DNA from: an uncultured Clostridium sp.
GTDB taxonomy: Bacteria > Bacillota > Clostridia > Lachnospirales > Lachnospiraceae
Direction: 5' to 3'
NCBI GenBank assembly: GCA_947643685.1
Contig: CANRXD010000001.1
Span: 1-22,485, forward strand
DNA length: 22,485 nt
In this document: piece by piece, positions 1 to 6,450 of the stretch
How positions within the stretch are numbered: position 1 is the stretch's first letter
How the letters are laid out: every line of letters starts with the position of its first letter
Made by a program: the position numbers and the translations under genes
Notes under the pieces: model-generated
The model's input: the letters and a program-made list of their open reading frames with translations, nothing else
The model's database searches: none
Told to the model about the DNA's origin: nothing

Positions 1-46
1 GTACTTGTGAACGGGAACCGTCCAGGGACAGAAAGGAAATTTTCGT

Positions 47-1882
47 ATGCTGCGAGATATGTTTAAGAAGACCAGTACATTGTCGTCCGGCGAAGACCGG
101 ACGTCTGCCCGAAGGGTCACGGGATATCAGGAGGAAGCGCCTTTTATTCCTGCGGGAATGTGGAAAAAGTGCAATAAGTGCGGAAAGCCCATATATGCGG
201 AGGATGTACGGGAAAACTTTAACATCTGTCCTAAATGTGGGGGATATTTTCGCGTCCATGCCTACCGTAGAATTGAAATGGTAGCAGATGCAGGGACCTT
301 TTCTGAGTGGGATGCGGAAATGGAGGATTCCAATCCCTTAAAATTTCCAGGATACGAAAAGAAACTGGCAGCCGCCAGAGAAAAGACGAAGTTAAATGAG
401 GCGATTGTGACCGGTCATGCATGTATCAGTGGATATCCGGTGGTCCTTGGTGTCTGCGATGCCAGATTTCTCATGAGCAGCATGGGCCACAATGTGGGAG
501 AGAAAATTACAAGGGCAGTGGAACAGGCCACAAGAGAAAAACTTCCGGTGATTCTGTTTGCCTGTTCTGGCGGCGCCAGAATGCAGGAGGGAATGGTTTC
601 TTTAATGCAGATGGCAAAAACTGCGGCGGCTTTAAAGCGTTATCATGATGCGGGGCAGCTGTTTGTAAGCGTACTGACAGATCCTACCACAGGAGGCGTT
701 ACAGCCAGCTTTGCCATGCTGGGCGATATTATTCTGGCGGAACCGGGAGCCCTGATCGGGTTTGCAGGTCCCAGGGTAATCGAGCAGACCATTGGACAGA
801 AACTGCCGGAAGGATTCCAGCGGTCGGAGTTTTTGCTGGAGCATGGATTTGTGGATAAAATTGTTGAGAGAAAAGATTTAAAGAAATGTCTGGCGCAGAT
901 ATTAAAGCTCCACGGCGGAAAAAATATTGGTGAAAGGAGCCAGGAAAAATCCGGACAAAATATCGTTGAAGTGAGTAGAGGGGAGTCCAGGCAAAGTACC
1001 AGTGGAGCGAGGCAGGAAAAGTCCAAAAAAAATTCCGGAGCGGAAGAAGGTTCTTTGACGGCTGTGGAGGAGAACCACAAGGCAGGGGTGAAAGCTGTGA
1101 TACGGAGCGCATGGGATTCCGTTCTGCTTTCGAGAAAAGCGGACCGTCCGGTGGCTTCTGATTATATGGAAGCTCTGTTTGATGATTACATGGAATTTCA
1201 CGGGGATCGTTATTTTAAGGATGACGGTGCCGTGATAGGAGGTATTGCGAGCTTTCATGGAATCCCGGTAACTGTCATCGGTCAGGAAAAGGGAAAGACC
1301 ACGAAAGAAAATATAAGGAGAAATTTCGGGATGCCGTCCCCGGAGGGGTACAGAAAAGCCCTGCGCCTCATGAAACAGGCAGAAACCTTTGGACGTCCTG
1401 TGATTTGCTTTGTGGATACTCCCGGTGCATTCTGCGGTATGGAGGCCGAGGAACGGGGACAGGGAGAAGCTATTGCCAGAAATCTTATGGAAATGTCAGG
1501 GCTTAAGGTTCCGGTTTTGTCTATTGTGATCGGGGAAGGCGGCAGCGGCGGTGCACTGGCCATGGCTGTGGCTAACGAGGTTTGGATGATGGAAAATGCC
1601 GTTTATTCTGTTTTATCTCCGGAGGGCTTTGCCTCCATTCTGTGGAAGGACAGCAGGCGGGCAGGGGAAGCGGCAAAGGTTATGAAGATTACAGCCGGTG
1701 AGTTAAAGGAGCTGGGTGTGATTGAGCGTGTAATTGCGGAAAAGGAGCCCGCGAGCCTTGAAACCATGCCGGAGCTGAAGGAAGAGCTTTCAAAGGCCAT
1801 GGAAGAATTTTTTGACAGGTGGGGACATATGGACAAAGAGGAGGTTTCTTCCAGCCGTTATGACAGATTCCGCAGATTTTAG
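47..1882 (+). CDS. accDA: Fused acetyl-CoA carboxylase carboxyltransferase, beta-alpha (AccD-AccA), 611 aa
   Basis: This protein transfers the carboxyl group from carboxybiotin (on AccB) to acetyl-CoA to make malonyl-CoA, the first committed step of fatty acid synthesis, in the cytoplasm. Residues 1-290 are AccD: a zinc ribbon with cysteines 42, 45, 61 and 64, then SGGARMQEG (174-182) and TTGGV (214-218) of the crotonase-like fold. Residues 350-611 are AccA, with GDRYFKDD, RRNFGMPSPEGYRKALRLM, DTPGA (457-461), EERGQGEAIARNL and the oxyanion motif GEGGSGGA (497-504). AccD and AccA are normally separate subunits of about 290 and 320 aa. Here they are joined by a polar Ser/Gln/Lys/Glu-rich linker (about 291-345), and the usual N-terminal helical region of AccA is missing. 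The start at 47 is chosen because MLRDMFKK resembles the N-terminus of other AccD proteins and GAAAGGAAA (31-39) precedes it. The gene probably closes a fatty-acid operon lying upstream of the window. Confidence 0.95.
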   Translation: MLRDMFKKTSTLSSGEDRTSARRVTGYQEEAPFIPAGMWKKCNKCGKPIYAEDVRENFNICPKCGGYFRVHAYRRIEMVADAGTFSEWDAEMEDSNPLKFPGYEKKLAAAREKTKLNEAIVTGHACISGYPVVLGVCDARFLMSSMGHNVGEKITRAVEQATREKLPVILFACSGGARMQEGMVSLMQMAKTAAALKRYHDAGQLFVSVLTDPTTGGVTASFAMLGDIILAEPGALIGFAGPRVIEQTIGQKLPEGFQRSEFLLEHGFVDKIVERKDLKKCLAQILKLHGGKNIGERSQEKSGQNIVEVSRGESRQSTSGARQEKSKKNSGAEEGSLTAVEENHKAGVKAVIRSAWDSVLLSRKADRPVASDYMEALFDDYMEFHGDRYFKDDGAVIGGIASFHGIPVTVIGQEKGKTTKENIRRNFGMPSPEGYRKALRLMKQAETFGRPVICFVDTPGAFCGMEAEERGQGEAIARNLMEMSGLKVPVLSIVIGEGGSGGALAMAVANEVWMMENAVYSVLSPEGFASILWKDSRRAGEAAKVMKITAGELKELGVIERVIAEKEPASLETMPELKEELSKAMEEFFDRWGHMDKEEVSSSRYDRFRRF

Positions 1883-1902
1883 GCACCTGAATAATTATTT
1901 TA

Positions 1903-1951
1903 TGACAGTTCAGCGGTACGCAGGCAAGAAGATGCAAGACTGAACTGTTAC
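1903..1951. repeat. Short copy (49 bp) of an intergenic inverted repeat
   Basis: The ends form an imperfect inverted repeat, TGACAGTTCAG (1903-1913) and CTGAACTGTTAC (1940-1951). The 40 bases from 1913 to 1952 match 18712-18751 with only three differences. Relative to the 151-bp copy near 18600, this copy keeps the left end and the right third but lacks about 100 internal bases, including the long hairpin. It fills most of the gap between the carboxylase gene and the next gene. There is no T-run after it, so I do not call it a terminator. Confidence 0.75.
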
Positions 1952-2009
1952 ATTATTTCGGTTCTGGCTTGTTCAGGTTAGAAATTAAAAGTGTGAGGAG
2001 ATATATGTC

Positions 2010-3173
2010 ATGGAAAAGGGAACATCCTGCCTGAAGCCTCTTGAAATTGGTACATTAACTGCCGGAAGGCCTGTGATTCAGGGGGGAATGGGTGTTGGAA
2101 TCAGTCTTTCCTCTCTGGCGGGAGCTGTGGCGAAGGCCGGAGGAATCGGAATTATTTCCACGGCTCAGATTGGGTTTAGAAATCCGGAATTTATGAAAAA
2201 TCCTTTGGAAGCCAACTTAAAAGCAATTCATTCAGAGTTTAAAAAAGCCAGGGAAATTGCGCCGGCAGGCATTCTGGGATTTAATATTATGGTGGCGACG
2301 AAGGAGTACGGCCGCTATGTGAAGGAAGCTGTCAGGGCGGGAGCCGATGTGATTATTTCGGGGGCCGGGCTTCCGGTGGACATGCCGAAATTTGTGACGG
2401 AGGCGGAAAAAGAGCTTTATACCGGAGGTGTCATGGAATCCGGGGAATATGAAAAGAGACATACGATGCTGGCTCCCATTGTGTCTTCTATGAAATCGGC
2501 CATGGTAATCTGTAAGATGTGGGACAGGAAATACAAAACAGCGCCGGACTTTGTAGTGATTGAAGGACCTTGTGCGGGGGGCCATCTGGGCTTTTCCAGA
2601 GAGCAGCTTACAGAGTATGGAGCGGATACGGACTCTGTATCCGTGACCTATAAGCAGGCTGTTTATGAAAAGGAAATCTGCGGAATCATAAAAACAGTAA
2701 AGGAATTTGCCAATCAATATAAAAAGAAGATTCCGGTAATCACGGCAGGAGGCGTATTTGATCACAAGGACGTGCTGCGGCAGTTAAAGCTGGGAGCTGA
2801 TGGCATCCAGGCAGCAACCAGATTTGTAACCACAGAGGAATGTGACGCTCCCATGGCTTATAAGCAGGCCTATCTGGACGCAGGGGAAAAGGATATTGTA
2901 ATAGTAAAAAGCCCGGTGGGAATGCCAGGGCGGGCCATAAGAAATGAATTTCTGGATCGGGTCCGGGAGAACAGACTTCCTGTGGGTCACTGCTTCCGGT
3001 GTCTGGAGCGCTGTAATCCGGCAGAGACACCCTACTGTATTACCCGGGCATTAATTAACGCGGCGGAGGGAAATATAAAGGAGGCACTGCTTTTCTGTGG
3101 GAGCAATGCGTTCCGGTGTAACCGGATTGAGACAGTTCCCCAGGTTATGAAAGAGCTGTGCGGAGAATTTTAG
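2010..3173 (+). CDS. Nitronate monooxygenase / FabK-family FMN-dependent oxidoreductase, 387 aa
   Basis: This is a TIM-barrel flavoprotein of the 2-nitropropane dioxygenase family, which includes nitronate monooxygenases and the enoyl-ACP reductase FabK. Visible motifs are the N-terminal PVIQGGMGVGISLSSLA (21-37), GFNIMVA (90-96), GADVIISGAGLP (111-122), CAGGHLG (188-194) with the family's active-site histidine at 192, ITAGGVF (244-250), and the phosphate-binding GADGIQAATRF (262-272). It is longer than FabK (about 310-320 aa) because of a C-terminal extension with cysteines 328, 331, 335, 343, 363 and 370, which may bind a metal or iron-sulfur cluster (inference). The start at 2010 follows GAGGAG at 1995-2000; an ATG at 2005 is out of frame. 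Its place behind a carboxylase gene suggests a lipid-related role, but the substrate cannot be read from the sequence. Confidence 0.85.
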   Translation: MEKGTSCLKPLEIGTLTAGRPVIQGGMGVGISLSSLAGAVAKAGGIGIISTAQIGFRNPEFMKNPLEANLKAIHSEFKKAREIAPAGILGFNIMVATKEYGRYVKEAVRAGADVIISGAGLPVDMPKFVTEAEKELYTGGVMESGEYEKRHTMLAPIVSSMKSAMVICKMWDRKYKTAPDFVVIEGPCAGGHLGFSREQLTEYGADTDSVSVTYKQAVYEKEICGIIKTVKEFANQYKKKIPVITAGGVFDHKDVLRQLKLGADGIQAATRFVTTEECDAPMAYKQAYLDAGEKDIVIVKSPVGMPGRAIRNEFLDRVRENRLPVGHCFRCLERCNPAETPYCITRALINAAEGNIKEALLFCGSNAFRCNRIETVPQVMKELCGEF

Positions 3174-3178
3174 GGAAT

Positions 3179-3225
3179 AAATCCCGCTTTTCTGTCATAA
3201 AATCTGACAGGAAGGTGGGATTTTT
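3179..3225 (+). terminator. Terminator-shaped hairpin overlapping the spmA ribosome binding site
   Basis: Two 19-base arms (3179-3197 and 3205-3223) pair at about 15 positions around a 7-base loop. The 3' arm runs straight into TTTTT (3221-3225), and the spmA ATG is the very next base. It has the form of an intrinsic terminator for the oxidoreductase gene. The 3' arm also carries GGAAGGTGGG (3210-3219), the only plausible spmA ribosome binding site. The structure could therefore end transcription, mask the ribosome site, or both; the regulatory role is inference. Confidence 0.65.
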
Positions 3226-3855
3226 ATGCTTAATTATCTGTGGGCCGGGATGATTGTTCTCGGAATTTTATGGGGAGCCTTTCATGGAAATATGGCAGCC
3301 GTGACAGACGGAGCCCTGGAATCTGCCAAGGAGGCAGTGACCCTCTGTATGACGATGCTGGGAATCATGTCGTTCTGGTGCGGAATTTTAAAGATCGGGG
3401 AGGAGGCCAGGCTCATTGAGGCGATGACAAAGAAAATGCGGCCGGTAATCCGGTTCTTATTTCCTGGAATTCCTGAAGATCATCCGGCGGCCTCTTACAT
3501 ATCCACCAATATGATTGCCAATATGCTGGGCCTTGGATGGGCGGCAACTCCGGCGGGATTAAAGGCCATGGAGGAGCTGGAAAATCTTGAAGAGGAAAGA
3601 AGAAAAGGAGACAAGGCAAAAGGAAATAAAGTAAAAGCAGTGAAGAGACAGACGGCCAGTAATGAAATGTGTACGTTTTTAATTGTAAATATTTCGTCCC
3701 TTCAGCTGATTCCCATTAATATGATTGCTTACAGAAGCCAGTATGGCAGCGTGAACCCGTCGGCTATTGTGGGTCCTGCTCTGGCGGCCACTGCAGTCAG
3801 TACACTGGCGGGAGTGGTGTTCTGCAAGGTGATGGACAGAAATTGGAGAGGGTAA
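3226..3855 (+). CDS. spmA: Spore maturation protein A (SpmA), 209 aa
   Basis: SpmA is an integral membrane protein of the nucleoside-recognition/Gate fold, needed in Bacillus for dehydration of the spore core. Family signatures include the N-terminal hydrophobic segment (about 1-22), ALESAKEAVTL, FWCGILKIGEEARL, MRPVIRFLFPGIPEDHPA, and the pore-like TNMIANMLGLGWAATPAGLKAMEEL (95-119, given here in two parts: TNMIANMLGLG and WAATPAGLKAMEEL). C-terminal hydrophobic segments follow (about 148-167 and 178-200). A highly charged lysine-rich insert (about 119-145) precedes ASNEMCTFLIVNISS. Length is close to the usual ~195-200 aa. SpmA is normally followed by spmB; here the next DNA is intergenic and then a gene remnant, so SpmB is missing from this locus. 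The start is fixed by the hairpin-embedded GGAAGGTGG and the match of MLNYLWAGM to SpmA N-termini. Confidence 0.9.
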   Translation: MLNYLWAGMIVLGILWGAFHGNMAAVTDGALESAKEAVTLCMTMLGIMSFWCGILKIGEEARLIEAMTKKMRPVIRFLFPGIPEDHPAASYISTNMIANMLGLGWAATPAGLKAMEELENLEEERRKGDKAKGNKVKAVKRQTASNEMCTFLIVNISSLQLIPINMIAYRSQYGSVNPSAIVGPALAATAVSTLAGVVFCKVMDRNWRG

Positions 3856-3905
3856 GGGCTCTTCAATTTTTGATTTTTTGTGCGTATAAATTGGTATGTT
3901 ATAGG

Positions 3906-3934
3906 TATACAAATGAATTCTGAAAGTTTATAAT
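3906..3934 (+). promoter_or_regulatory. Possible σA-type promoter ahead of the AlbA_2 gene remnant
   Basis: A perfect TATAAT (3929-3934) stands 17 bases after a weak -35 (TATACA, 3906-3911). It lies about 80 bases before the remnant's start codon. The surrounding 3856-4011 gap is AT-rich and holds no other feature I can support. Confidence 0.35.
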
Positions 3935-4011
3935 ACAAATGACTGTTGAACTATGCTGAGGTGAGTTGAAGTATTGTTGAAATAAAAGTTGTATAAATGG
4001 AAGGATGTAGA

Positions 4012-4414
4012 ATGACAAGCAACGAAATATTAGATTTATTGAAATATGGAGAACGACTTACACTCGAATGTAAAAAAGCAGAGGGGGGTATTCCAAATGC
4101 ACTTTGGGAAACATATTCTTCCTGAGAGGAAGGGGCGATGGACAACTTATCATATTAATAGTGAATATGTAATACAGCCAGAGCAGATGGCAACACAAAA
4201 TATGGCAGCACCGGAGATGATTTTAAATGAAACAGATCGAAAAATTTATAATTATGTCAGAGAAAATGGTATGATTACTTCGCAGCAGGTAGTTAATATC
4301 ACTGCAATTTCAACATTACAGGGGGCGTCTGTTGCGCTGAACAGAATGATAAAAAATAACCTGCTTATAAAGCAGAGAAAGGGAAGGCATATTTATTATA
4401 TACTTGTAGAGTAA
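4012..4414 (+). pseudogene. Remnant of an AlbA_2 / RecG-like ATP-binding protein, large internal deletion
   Basis: Two coding pieces in different frames represent the two ends of one gene. The 5' piece (4012-4125, start supported by GGAAGGATG) reads MTSNEILDLLKYGERLTLEC, then KKAEGGIPNALWETYSS, the beginning of an AlbA_2 (Schlafen-like) DNA-binding domain, which normally continues with FAN and several hundred residues. It stops at TGA 4123-4125. The 3' piece, in another frame from about 4118 to 4414, reads LPERKGRWTTYHINSEYVI followed by a winged-helix tail (LNETDRKIYNYVRENGMIT and, further on, ALNRMIKNNLLIKQRKGRHI) typical of the C-terminus of COG2865 proteins. The central AlbA_2 and ATP-binding parts are absent. 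I infer a deletion with junction near 4115-4125 that also broke the frame. Reading 4046-4414 as an independent 122-aa gene is less likely, because its first ~27 residues are an out-of-frame reading of the AlbA_2 segment. Confidence 0.75.
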
Positions 4415-4468
4415 TTGTTCAAGTTGAAATATTGATTGTTCAAGTTGAAGTATTGATTGTTCAATCAT
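4414..4468. repeat. 21-bp tandem repeat, about 2.6 copies
   Basis: Units start at 4414, 4435 and 4456. The first two differ at one base (ATTGTTCAAGTTGAA then ATATTG or GTATTG). The third is partial. A related string, GTTGAAGTATTGTTGAA, lies at 3965-3981 on the other side of the gene remnant, so the pseudogene is flanked by similar AT-rich repeats. A second, shorter tandem duplication (TGAAAGGAAAAAG twice) lies at 4503-4532. The spacing and unit length do not fit a CRISPR array. Confidence 0.7.
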
Positions 4469-4542
4469 AGCTAATATATCAGGCTTTGGTCGGGAAAAGT
4501 GATGAAAGGAAAAAGCATTGAAAGGAAAAAGATAAAAATTCA

Positions 4543-4571
4543 TTGACCATTTTGGAAAAGTTTCCTATAAT
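4543..4571 (+). promoter_or_regulatory. Strong σA promoter for the ABC transporter operon
   Basis: TTGACC (4543-4548), a 17-base spacer, and a perfect TATAAT (4566-4571). Transcription would start near 4578, giving a leader of about 140 bases before the lipoprotein start at 4718. The gap from 4415 to 4717 (303 bases) holds the tandem repeats, this promoter and the leader hairpin; I see no gene in it. No NikR-like palindrome was found around the promoter. Confidence 0.85.
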
Positions 4572-4647
4572 GATAAAAGGATTGCGGCAGAAGCGGCAAG
4601 TGCATTCTGAAGAATGATATATGGATTAGAGAGAACAGTTTTTTTAG

Positions 4648-4699
4648 TACCAGGAAGGTATTGAGCACAGCAGTGCTCTGCTTTTTCTGGTATTTTTTT
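4648..4699 (+). terminator. Terminator-like hairpin in the transporter leader (possible attenuator)
   Basis: An inner perfect stem GAGCAC-AGCA-GTGCTC (4663-4678) sits inside an outer stem TACCAG (4648-4653) / CTGGTA (4687-4692), with partial purine-pyrimidine pairing between. Seven Ts follow at 4693-4699. It lies between the strong promoter and the first structural gene, so in the operon mRNA it would act as an intrinsic terminator unless prevented. That arrangement is typical of attenuators and riboswitches. I do not recognise an aptamer class in 4578-4647. Confidence 0.6.
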
Positions 4700-4717
4700 G
4701 ATGAAAGGACGGATGAC

Positions 4718-6424
4718 ATGAGTAAGTTTAAAAGAAAACCGGTGGCAGCGGCTGCTCTGGCGGCAATTCTTTTTGCATCTGGTATTTCCGGATGCCAGAA
4801 AGAGGAAAATCGGATTGAATCTCAGGATGCAGTGGTCCAGACTGTATCGGAGGCAAAAGAGACAGAGACTGGAGCCGGGCAGACAGAAACCGGGATGGCA
4901 GAGACGGATGAAAACGTGGAAGCAAAGAATTCCGTGATTGTTGTTATGGGGCCAACTTCGGAGCCGGAGGCAGGATTTGATCCGGCTTATGGATGGGGTG
5001 CGGGAGAACATGTTCATGAGCCCTTAATTCAGAGTACTCTGACTGTAACAACGAAAGATCTTAAGATTGATTATGACCTGGCGACAGACATGAAGGTCAG
5101 TGAGGGCGGGCTCACATGGACTGTGACCATTCGGGATGATGTGAAGTTTACAGATGGAGAGGCACTGACTGCCGGGGACGTAGCGTTTACTTATAATACG
5201 CTCCGGGACGCCAGCTCTGTAAATGATTTTACCATGTTAAAGGAAGCGGTGGCCCTTGATGATATCACAGTGGAGTTTCGGCTGAACCGCCCCTATTCCA
5301 TCTGGCCCTATACCATGGCCATTACGGGAATTGTACCGGAACATGCCTATGGACCGGACTATGGAATGCATCCCATTGGTTCCGGAAGGTATATTATGAA
5401 ACAGTGGGATAAGGGGCAGCAGGTGATTTTTGAAGCGAACCCGGATTATTACGGCGAGGCGCCGAAGATGAAGCAGGTGACAGTGCTTTTCATGGATGAG
5501 GATGCGGCTTACGCGGCGGCTCTTTCGGGGCAGGTGGATCTGGCCTACACGTCAGCGGCCTATTCGGACCAGACCATTGACGGATACCATCTGTTTTCCT
5601 GTGAAACCGTGGATAACCGCGGATTTAATCTTCCGGCCATTCCGTCAGGGGAAACAGATGAGAATGGTGTAGCTCTTGGAAATGATTTTACTTCGGATAT
5701 CGGTGTCCGCCGGGCCATCAACCTGGCCATTGACAGAGAGACCATGATCGAAAATGTGTTGAACGGCCATGGAACGGCAGCGTACAGTGTCTGTGATAAA
5801 ATGCCCTGGTACAACCCGGCGGCAAAGACAGAGTATGATCCGGATATGGCGAAAGCCATTCTGGAGGAAAGCGGGTGGACGAAAGGCGCCGATGGAATCC
5901 GCGAAAAAGATGGAGTAAAGGCAGAGTTTGCATTGCTTTATCCTGCGGGAGATTCTGTCCGGCAGGCTCTTGCGGCAGAAACGGCCAATCAGCTTTCAGA
6001 GTTCGGAATCCAGGTGAATATTGAGGGTGCCGGCTGGGATACGGCCTATGACCGGGCCCAGTCCACTCCTCTTATTTGGGGGTGGGGAGCCCATACTCCT
6101 ATGGAGCTTTACAACATTTACCATACAAGGCCGGATGGTGCTTATGCCGAGTATTCACCATATAGAAATGAAGCTGTGGACAGGGCCATGGATCAGGCGC
6201 TGGAAAGCAGAAGTTTGGAGGAATCCTATGAACTCTGGAAAGAGGCCCAGTGGAACGGTACCACCGGAATCACCCAGGACGGTGATCTGCCGTGGATATG
6301 GCTTGTGAACATAGATCATTTATATTGGGTGAAGGATGGTCTCCTGGTGGCAGAACAGAAGCTGCATCCCCACGGCCACGGATGGTCCATTGTGAATAAT
6401 GTGGATCAGTGGGCCTGGAACTGA
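4718..6424 (+). CDS. ABC transporter substrate-binding lipoprotein, dipeptide/nickel family (SBP_bac_5), 568 aa
   Basis: This is the extracellular receptor of a five-gene ABC importer. Residues 1-25 are a lipoprotein signal peptide (KFKRK, then a hydrophobic core) ending in SGISGC, with the lipid-modified cysteine at 26. An acidic/Thr/Gln-rich tether follows to about residue 70. The SBP_bac_5 fold is shown by VSEGGLTWTVTIRDDVKFTD, the LTAGDVAFTYNTL motif, NPDYYGEAPKMKQV and the VRRAINLAIDRETMI motif. Histidines in the binding-lobe region (HVHEPL) and the C-terminal KLHPHGHGW could fit a metal ligand such as nickel, but peptide binding cannot be excluded. The start at 4718 has AAAGGA (4704-4709) before it and gives a proper signal peptide; the upstream in-frame TTG at 4661 lies inside the leader hairpin. 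The next gene starts 26 bases after the stop. Confidence 0.85.
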   Translation: MSKFKRKPVAAAALAAILFASGISGCQKEENRIESQDAVVQTVSEAKETETGAGQTETGMAETDENVEAKNSVIVVMGPTSEPEAGFDPAYGWGAGEHVHEPLIQSTLTVTTKDLKIDYDLATDMKVSEGGLTWTVTIRDDVKFTDGEALTAGDVAFTYNTLRDASSVNDFTMLKEAVALDDITVEFRLNRPYSIWPYTMAITGIVPEHAYGPDYGMHPIGSGRYIMKQWDKGQQVIFEANPDYYGEAPKMKQVTVLFMDEDAAYAAALSGQVDLAYTSAAYSDQTIDGYHLFSCETVDNRGFNLPAIPSGETDENGVALGNDFTSDIGVRRAINLAIDRETMIENVLNGHGTAAYSVCDKMPWYNPAAKTEYDPDMAKAILEESGWTKGADGIREKDGVKAEFALLYPAGDSVRQALAAETANQLSEFGIQVNIEGAGWDTAYDRAQSTPLIWGWGAHTPMELYNIYHTRPDGAYAEYSPYRNEAVDRAMDQALESRSLEESYELWKEAQWNGTTGITQDGDLPWIWLVNIDHLYWVKDGLLVAEQKLHPHGHGWSIVNNVDQWAWN

Positions 6425-6450
6425 GAACCTTAGAGGAGAGGACGGAAGAA

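Noticed and set aside
1..46. Possible 3' end of an upstream gene (a TGA at 8-10, or a frame from base 1 running to TAA at 64-66)
   Set aside because: The stretch is too short to show any family resemblance, so I cannot say which frame, if any, belongs to a gene.
643..1080. Reverse-strand open frame opposite the carboxylase linker
   Set aside because: It lies inside a well-recognised gene, has no recognisable domains and no ribosome site; it is a shadow of the coding strand, as are the other reverse-strand frames in this window.
1883..1960. Intrinsic terminator after the carboxylase gene
   Set aside because: The inverted repeat there is the intergenic repeat element and has no T-run behind it.
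4046..4414. Independent 122-aa gene
   Set aside because: Its first ~27 residues are an out-of-frame reading of the AlbA_2 start; only the C-terminal part looks like real protein, so it is treated as one half of a pseudogene.
4414..4468. CRISPR-like array
   Set aside because: The 21-bp units are directly adjacent with no spacers.
4415..4600. NikR operator for the transporter operon
   Set aside because: No GTATGA-N16-TCATAC-like palindrome found near the promoter.
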